From an uncultured Clostridia bacterium (GTDB lineage: Bacteria > Bacillota > Clostridia > Christensenellales > Aristaeellaceae), in the NCBI GenBank assembly GCA_945877525.1, contig CAMDVP010000090.1:1-10708 (forward strand): a stretch of DNA of 10,708 nt, in the 5' to 3' direction. The translations under genes were made by a program, and so were the position numbers. Below, in pieces: positions 6,695 through 10,708 of this stretch (the stretch's first letter is position 1; the number at the start of each line of letters is the position of its first letter). The notes beneath the pieces were generated by a model. The model was given only the letters and a program-made list of their open reading frames with translations. It was not told where the DNA came from and searched no databases.

Positions 6695-7252
6695 TCACTT
6701 CCCGATGGACTGAACATACGCCGCCTGTCCCAAAGCGAAGGCGTCCTGTCCGTAGGCGTCCACCGCCACCACCAGAGGCAGCTCCTTCAGCGTCAGCCGC
6801 TTGACGGATTCCGGCCCCAGATCGTCCCAGGCAATCACCTCACAGGCGGTCACGCAGGCGGCCATCAGCGCCGCAGCGCCGCCCACCGCCGCAAAGTATA
6901 CCGACGGATGCGCCTGCATGGCGGACACAACCTCCGCCCCGCGCTGTCCCTTCCCTATCACGCCCCGCAGGCCCCTGGCCAGCAGCGCAGGGGTAGCCGC
7001 GTCCATCCGTACGGAGGTGGTGGGACCGATGGAGCCAACGGGCTTCCCCGGCGGGGTAGGTGTAGGTCCGGCATAGTAGATGACCTGTCCCTCCAGGGGC
7101 ATGGGCAGCGGATCGCCCGAAGCAATGCAGTCCAGCATCCGCAGATGCGCCGCATCCCGGGCAGTGTACACATCGCCGGACAAAAGCACATGATCCCCCG
7201 CATGAAGCGAAAGCACAGCTTCCTCCGTCAAGGGTGTGGTCAGATGAACCAT
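6695..7252 (-). CDS. fumB: Class I fumarate hydratase, beta subunit
   Basis: The C-terminal half of the oxygen-sensitive [4Fe-4S] fumarase, here a separate subunit that works with the product of the gene just upstream to interconvert fumarate and malate in the cytosol. It has 185 residues, usual for split beta subunits. Seen: an N-terminal LTTPLTEE, LLSGDVYTARDAAH (residues 23-36), YYAGPTPTPPGKPVGSIGPTTSVRMD (signature GPTTSVRMD at 76-84), a GVIGKGQRG loop (98-105) and YFAAVGGAAALMA. The start is ATG 7252, with GGAGG seven bases ahead, 13 bases after the alpha stop; the frame is open further upstream, but those codons overlap the alpha gene. L-tartrate dehydratase beta is a close relative and cannot be fully excluded; the alpha subunit favours fumarase. 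The gene symbol is a family label and does not mean E. coli FumB. Last gene before the terminator. Confidence 0.9.
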   Translation of the reverse strand: MVHLTTPLTEEAVLSLHAGDHVLLSGDVYTARDAAHLRMLDCIASGDPLPMPLEGQVIYYAGPTPTPPGKPVGSIGPTTSVRMDAATPALLARGLRGVIGKGQRGAEVVSAMQAHPSVYFAAVGGAAALMAACVTACEVIAWDDLGPESVKRLTLKELPLVVAVDAYGQDAFALGQAAYVQSIGK

Positions 7253-7265
7253 GGCGCTCCCTCCT

Positions 7266-8105
7266 TTACAGCACAGCCGTCTGATGCCGGGTGACATGGC
7301 AGCTCACATTCACCGCCACCGGCAGCCCAGCGATGTGGGTGGCCCCTGCCAGCACATGCAGCCCCAGGCAGGTGGTTTTCCCACCCAGCCCCTGAGGGCC
7401 CACGCCTGTTTCATTCACCGCCTCCAGCAGCTCCCGCTCCAGCTGAGCATAGAAGGGATCGGGATTGGGCTGATCCAGCGGCAGCATCAGGGCGCGCTTG
7501 GCCAGCTCCGCCACGCCCTCAAAATCACCACCCACTCCAATGCCCAGCACCATCGGCGGACAGGGATTAGCGCCCGCCCGACGAACCGTGTCGACTACGA
7601 AGTCCTTCACGCCCTGTACACCCTGGGCAGGGGTCAGCATGGTAAGGCGGCTCATGTTTTCACTGCCGAAGCCCTTGGGCGCCACCGTGATGGTTACCCG
7701 GTCTCCCGGCACCAGCCTGGTGTGGAGAACAGCCGGAGTATTGTCCCCGGTATTGATCCGCCTGAGCGGATCGCCCACCACGCTCTTACGCAGCAGGCCC
7801 TCCACATATCCCCGGCGCACGCCCTCGTTCACTGCCTGCTCAAAGCTGCCGGTAATGTGTACCTCCTGCCCTACCTCGGCAAACACCACAGCCATGCCGG
7901 TGTCCTGGCAGATGGGCATGCGGGTTTCCCGGGCAATGCGCTCATTCTGGCGCAGAAGGCCCAGCAAGTCCTTCGCCGGGGCAAAGGGCTCAGCATCCTC
8001 CGCACAGGCCAGGGCGCAGGCTACATCCTGCGGAAGGTTCCGGTTGGCCTCGATGCATAGGCGGGCTACCGTTTCCGCAATGATCTCCGCGCTGATTTCC
8101 CGCAT
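7266..8105 (-). CDS. fumA: Class I fumarate hydratase, alpha (iron-sulfur) subunit
   Basis: The N-terminal half of the split [4Fe-4S] fumarase, carrying the cluster whose open iron binds substrate. It is 279 residues, matching the usual 280. Numbering from the first ATG (8111), the three cluster cysteines are Cys68 in MPICQDTGMA, Cys184 in GANPCPPMVLGIGVGG and Cys248 in GLGGKTTCLGLHV. Other family stretches are VVGDPLRRINTGDNTPAVLH and VAPKGFGSENMSRL. The ATG at 8105 is preferred because AGGAGG sits seven bases ahead of it; the ATG at 8111 overlaps the rsmI stop as ATGA, but the ribosome binding site would be only one base away. It follows rsmI with a two-base gap and is followed by the beta gene. 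In an anaerobe the pair likely serves the reductive or partial citrate cycle, or recycles fumarate from arginine and purine synthesis; this is inference. Confidence 0.92.
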   Translation of the reverse strand: MREISAEIIAETVARLCIEANRNLPQDVACALACAEDAEPFAPAKDLLGLLRQNERIARETRMPICQDTGMAVVFAEVGQEVHITGSFEQAVNEGVRRGYVEGLLRKSVVGDPLRRINTGDNTPAVLHTRLVPGDRVTITVAPKGFGSENMSRLTMLTPAQGVQGVKDFVVDTVRRAGANPCPPMVLGIGVGGDFEGVAELAKRALMLPLDQPNPDPFYAQLERELLEAVNETGVGPQGLGGKTTCLGLHVLAGATHIAGLPVAVNVSCHVTRHQTAVL

Positions 8106-8107
8106 GT

Positions 8108-8968
8108 TCATTCCTCCTCGCCAAAAAGCCGCTTCAGCCGCAGTCCTGCAGCCTTGACCGCGTTTTTCTTTTCGCCCCGGCTAATCAGTTCCTCCTGTGC
8201 ATCCCGCAGGGAAAGGCCGGGCAGCATCAGCTCTGTCAGTCTTGCCTCAAGCGATATATCCGCCGTTGGCTTCTCCTGTTCCAGCTTCACCTGATGGAAA
8301 TCCAGCGCCAGACAATATTCGCCCTTCTCTGTTTTCGGATTGTTCCGCAGCATCTCCAGCACCTCCGCCGCCGTGCCGCGGATGGTTTTCTCGTGCAGCT
8401 TGGTCAGGTCGCAGGAGGCGGAAATCCGTGCATCCGGCAGGATTTCCGCAATCACGGACACCAGTTCTGTCACCCGATAGGGTGATTCATGCACCACCGC
8501 CACAGGACACTGACCTGCCATGGACAGAAGCTTCTCCCGCAATTCCTTCTTTTCCCTGGGAAGGAAGCCATAGAAGGCGAATTCCCTTGTATCGAAGCCG
8601 CACACCGACAGCGCTGCCACCGCCGCGCAGCACCCCGGTACAGGGATGACCTCTATTCCCCTCTCCACCGCCGCCCGAACCAGCCCGAACCCGGGGTCGG
8701 ACACACAGGGCGTACCCGCGTCAGTCACCACCGCCACGTCCAGATTATCAGCCAGCATTTTTTCCGCCAGCCATGCGCCCTTGCCCTCTTCGTTGTGCTG
8801 ATGGCAGCTGGTCAGCGGTGTGTGGATATCGAATACCTGGCACAGCTTCATGGTGACCCGGGTGTCCTCGGCAGCAATCAGTCCCACCCGCCGCAGCGTT
8901 TCCACTGCCCGGGGCGACATGTCCTGCAGATTTCCAATGGGGGTTGCCACCACATACAACGTGGGCAT
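8108..8968 (-). CDS. rsmI: 16S rRNA (cytidine1402-2'-O)-methyltransferase RsmI
   Basis: An SAM-dependent tetrapyrrole-methylase-fold enzyme that methylates the ribose of C1402 in the ribosomal P site. It has 286 residues, typical for RsmI. Seen: LYVVATPIGNLQDMSPRA at residues 4-21, IAAEDTR (31-37), the SAM loop VVTDAGTPCVSDPG (80-93), VIPVPGCCAAVAAL (108-120; the family usually has PGPSA here, so CCAA is a variant), FYGFLPR and VVHESPYRV (158-166), then a small C-terminal helical region with GLSLRDAQEELISRGEKKN. The start is ATG 8968, which overlaps the rsmH stop in TTGATG. An in-frame TTG one codon earlier is less likely. A GGTGAGG element precedes it inside the end of rsmH. Confidence 0.96.
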   Translation of the reverse strand: MPTLYVVATPIGNLQDMSPRAVETLRRVGLIAAEDTRVTMKLCQVFDIHTPLTSCHQHNEEGKGAWLAEKMLADNLDVAVVTDAGTPCVSDPGFGLVRAAVERGIEVIPVPGCCAAVAALSVCGFDTREFAFYGFLPREKKELREKLLSMAGQCPVAVVHESPYRVTELVSVIAEILPDARISASCDLTKLHEKTIRGTAAEVLEMLRNNPKTEKGEYCLALDFHQVKLEQEKPTADISLEARLTELMLPGLSLRDAQEELISRGEKKNAVKAAGLRLKRLFGEEE

Positions 8969-9933
8969 CAATCCTCACCCAGCCTTTCCGCCACCCGGAG
9001 CTTGGCGCTGCGGGCCCTGGGATTGCGGGCAACCTCGTCCTCTGAAGGAGGCACAGCGCCCCTGGCCAATACCCGCACCATCGGTTTTTTCCCGCAGGTG
9101 CAGATAGGCGCCCTGGGCGGGCAGGTGCAGGGATTCTGCAGCCGCTGGAAGCACCGCTTCACCAGCCTGTCCTCCAGGGAATGGAAGGTAATCACCAGCA
9201 TCCGTCCGCCGGGCTTCAGGCAGTCCACAAAGTCGCATATGGCCCTGTCCAGGGGCTCCAGCTCGTCGTTCACGGCAATGCGGATGGCCTGGAAGGTTCG
9301 TCTGGCCGGATGGCCGTCATCCTTGCGGCGAACAGCCTTGGGAATGGCCGCGTCCACCGCGTGCACCAGGTCGAAGGTGGTGGCCATCGGCTTTTGCGCG
9401 CGGTGCTCGCAGATCATCTGTGCAATCCGCACGGCCCACTTTTCCTCGCCATAGTCGCGGATGATACGGCACAGTTCCGCCTCGCTGAGGGTGTTCAGCA
9501 GCTCCGCCGCCGTCTGACCCTGGGAGGTATCCATACGCATGTCCAGCGGCGCATCCTCGTGGTAGGAAAAGCCCCGTTCGCCCCGATCCAGCTGCGGGGA
9601 GGACACGCCCAGGTCCAGCAGCACACCGTCCAGAAGCGGCGCGCCCGCTACGGTAAGCAGTTCTTTTCCATCGTGGAAATTCCCATGCAGGGCATGAAAA
9701 CCTGGATAGCTGCTTAGGCGGGCTGTGGCCGCTTCGATGGCCGTCATATCCCGATCGATACCGTAGAGCGTCGCGTCACCCCCGCAAGCTCGAAGAATCG
9801 CACCGCTGTGGCCGCCGCCACCCAGCGTTCCGTCGCAATACACGCCTCCAGGATGGGGCGCCATCCACTGCAGTACTTCCTGAAGCAGCACCGGCTCGTG
9901 GATAAATTCAGCCGGCGTTTCCCGATCCGTCAC
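8968..9933 (-). CDS. rsmH: 16S rRNA (cytosine1402-N4)-methyltransferase RsmH (MraW)
   Basis: Adds the N4-methyl group to C1402 of 16S rRNA, the same nucleotide that RsmI methylates on the ribose. It is 321 residues, normal length. Seen: HEPVLLQEVL (12-21), SAM motif DGTLGGGGHSG (34-44), GIDRD (58-62), LLDLGVSSPQLD..ERGFSY (105-124), PLDMRMD (129-135) and ITFHSLEDRLVK (248-259). A late cysteine cluster CxC-x6-CxC (269, 271, 278, 280) is typical of many Gram-positive RsmH and may bind metal. The start is GTG 9933, seven bases after GGAGG and two bases past the stop of the upstream methyltransferase; codons further up would only overlap that gene. The neighbours are methyltransferase genes and not mraZ/ftsL/pbp, so the gene lies outside the division cluster. 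Confidence 0.96.
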   Translation of the reverse strand: MTDRETPAEFIHEPVLLQEVLQWMAPHPGGVYCDGTLGGGGHSGAILRACGGDATLYGIDRDMTAIEAATARLSSYPGFHALHGNFHDGKELLTVAGAPLLDGVLLDLGVSSPQLDRGERGFSYHEDAPLDMRMDTSQGQTAAELLNTLSEAELCRIIRDYGEEKWAVRIAQMICEHRAQKPMATTFDLVHAVDAAIPKAVRRKDDGHPARRTFQAIRIAVNDELEPLDRAICDFVDCLKPGGRMLVITFHSLEDRLVKRCFQRLQNPCTCPPRAPICTCGKKPMVRVLARGAVPPSEDEVARNPRARSAKLRVAERLGED

Positions 9934-9935
9934 CG

Positions 9936-10628
9936 TCAGCCCTCCTTCCGCAAAATCAAGTGGTGAAAAAACGCAATTTGCCGGAAGCTGTCCACCTGCG
10001 ATACGCGGCGCTCCAGCGTAAGCATACGCTCCTGCCATGCCGGGTCGGCGTGAAGCTCCTGGCGCTGCTGCAAATCCCAGAACGTGCGCAGCCCGTAGCA
10101 CTGCTCCAGCCGCAATTCCGGGCTCCATTCCAGCACTTCATTATCCTCATAGTACCGAATCGGCCCGAACTGCGCAGACATGCTGTCCCCGCCGTCCAGC
10201 AGCGCCATGGCCTCCGCCTGGTTGTCCAGAAGCACGGCCATCTGCATCACCCGACCCGCCCTGTTGTGCTTGCACAGGGACAATATGCCCCTCGGCCGCA
10301 GTACACGGCACAGCGCCCGCACAACCGCAGCCTTGTCTTCCACATATTCCAGCACATTATGACACAGCACCGCGTCAAAGCTGCATTCCGGCATGGCGTT
10401 TACCAACGTCACGTCGCCCTCCAGCTGCGTATAACGCCCGTACGCATCCCGTGCCGCCAGCATCTCAGGCGAAGGCTCTACCGCCGTCACGCGGTTCTCA
10501 GCTGCCATGTGCGCAGCCGTTACCCCTTCGCCGCTGCCGAAGTCCAGCACGTCCATGTCGCGCACAAAATCAAGCTGCTGCCACAGCATTTCCTTGAGCA
10601 GCATGTCCCAGGGAGGCAGCTTCTTCAC
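9936..10628 (-). CDS. Class I SAM-dependent methyltransferase, CmoM/SmtA-like
   Basis: A 230-residue Rossmann-fold methyltransferase. Seen: MLWQQLDFV (14-22), SAM motif I VLDFGSGEGVTAAHMA (27-42), acidic post-motif VTAVEPSPEML (47-57), FDAVLCHNVLEYVED (84-98), and VLRPRGILSLCKHNRAG (109-125). Near the end come LRTFWDL and LERRVSQVDSFRQIAFFHHLILRK. From memory, the order LWQxLD, motif I, HxVLExV, VLRPxGxLSL and a C-terminal LExRxxxxDxxRxIAxxxH resembles E. coli CmoM (SmtA), which methylates carboxymethoxyuridine at the tRNA wobble position; E. coli CmoM is about 30 residues longer. The substrate here is not proven. The start is GTG 10628, overlapping the upstream stop as GTGA, with GGGGAGG about 11 bases ahead. 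An ATG nearby (about 10637) is in another frame. Its stop lies two bases before the rsmH start. Confidence 0.85.
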   Translation of the reverse strand: MKKLPPWDMLLKEMLWQQLDFVRDMDVLDFGSGEGVTAAHMAAENRVTAVEPSPEMLAARDAYGRYTQLEGDVTLVNAMPECSFDAVLCHNVLEYVEDKAAVVRALCRVLRPRGILSLCKHNRAGRVMQMAVLLDNQAEAMALLDGGDSMSAQFGPIRYYEDNEVLEWSPELRLEQCYGLRTFWDLQQRQELHADPAWQERMLTLERRVSQVDSFRQIAFFHHLILRKEG

Positions 10629-10708
10629 GTTGCATCTTCCCTCCCCAGATAGCTCGCCGCCAGCACATCCACCGGCACAAAAAAGGCGCACCAGCATTCC
10701 AGGGCGAT
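10625..10708 (-). CDS. C-terminal end of an unidentified protein (5' part outside window)
   Basis: The last 27 codons and TGA stop of a frame that enters from the right edge. Its tail reads ALECWCAFFVPVDVL followed by AASYLGREDAT. The stop overlaps the GTG start of the methyltransferase gene by four bases (GTGA), the typical arrangement of coupled genes in one operon, and this is the main support for the frame. Too little is present to name a family. Confidence 0.5.
   Translation of the reverse strand: MALECWCAFFVPVDVLAASYLGREDAT

Noticed and set aside
10620..10645. ATG near 10637 with well-placed GGAGG as start of the CmoM-like gene
   Set aside because: It is in a different frame from the methyltransferase. 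The GTG at 10628 is in frame and overlaps the upstream stop as GTGA.
1..10708. Mobile element, CRISPR array, tRNA or rRNA gene, defence system
   Set aside because: No transposase or integrase motifs, terminal repeats, regular spacer repeats, tRNA cloverleaf or rRNA signature was seen; genes fill nearly the whole window.

Overview
The window looks like a GC-rich, low-mobility piece of chromosome from an anaerobic Firmicute, most likely class Clostridia. The grounds are strong GGAGG-type ribosome binding sites, a two-subunit iron-sulfur fumarase, a clostridial-style DapF signature (FNADGSE...GNAxRCVxKYLY) and a signal-less LysM protein of the kind common in spore formers. The genus cannot be named from sequence alone. 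No mobile element, CRISPR array, tRNA or rRNA was seen, and no gene-free stretch exceeds about 120 bases.

Left part (1-5785, minus strand, read right to left): a tight operon argF - carA - carB. Ornithine carbamoyltransferase comes first, followed by the two subunits of carbamoyl-phosphate synthetase, which supply its carbamoyl phosphate. The most notable point is that carB does not end where CarB should. Its frame continues without a stop into a diaminopimelate epimerase (DapF) domain that runs off the window at base 1, giving an apparent CarB-DapF fusion. In that DapF domain, the first of the two catalytic cysteines of the family is a serine.

Middle (5786-6694): a 120-base divergent promoter region with a perfect 15-base palindrome, then one plus-strand gene for a 246-residue protein made of four LysM repeats, each framed by a pair of cysteines. 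A strong hairpin at 6657-6686 separates this gene from the converging operon on its right and could terminate both.

Right part (6695-10708, minus strand, read right to left): a compact operon with overlaps or gaps of 0-13 bases. The order is an unidentified gene (only its last 27 codons are in view), a CmoM/SmtA-like methyltransferase, rsmH, rsmI, fumarase alpha and fumarase beta. RsmH and RsmI methylate the same 16S rRNA nucleotide (C1402, E. coli numbering) on the base and the ribose, and here their genes overlap. This rsmH is outside the usual mraZ-rsmH-ftsL division cluster.
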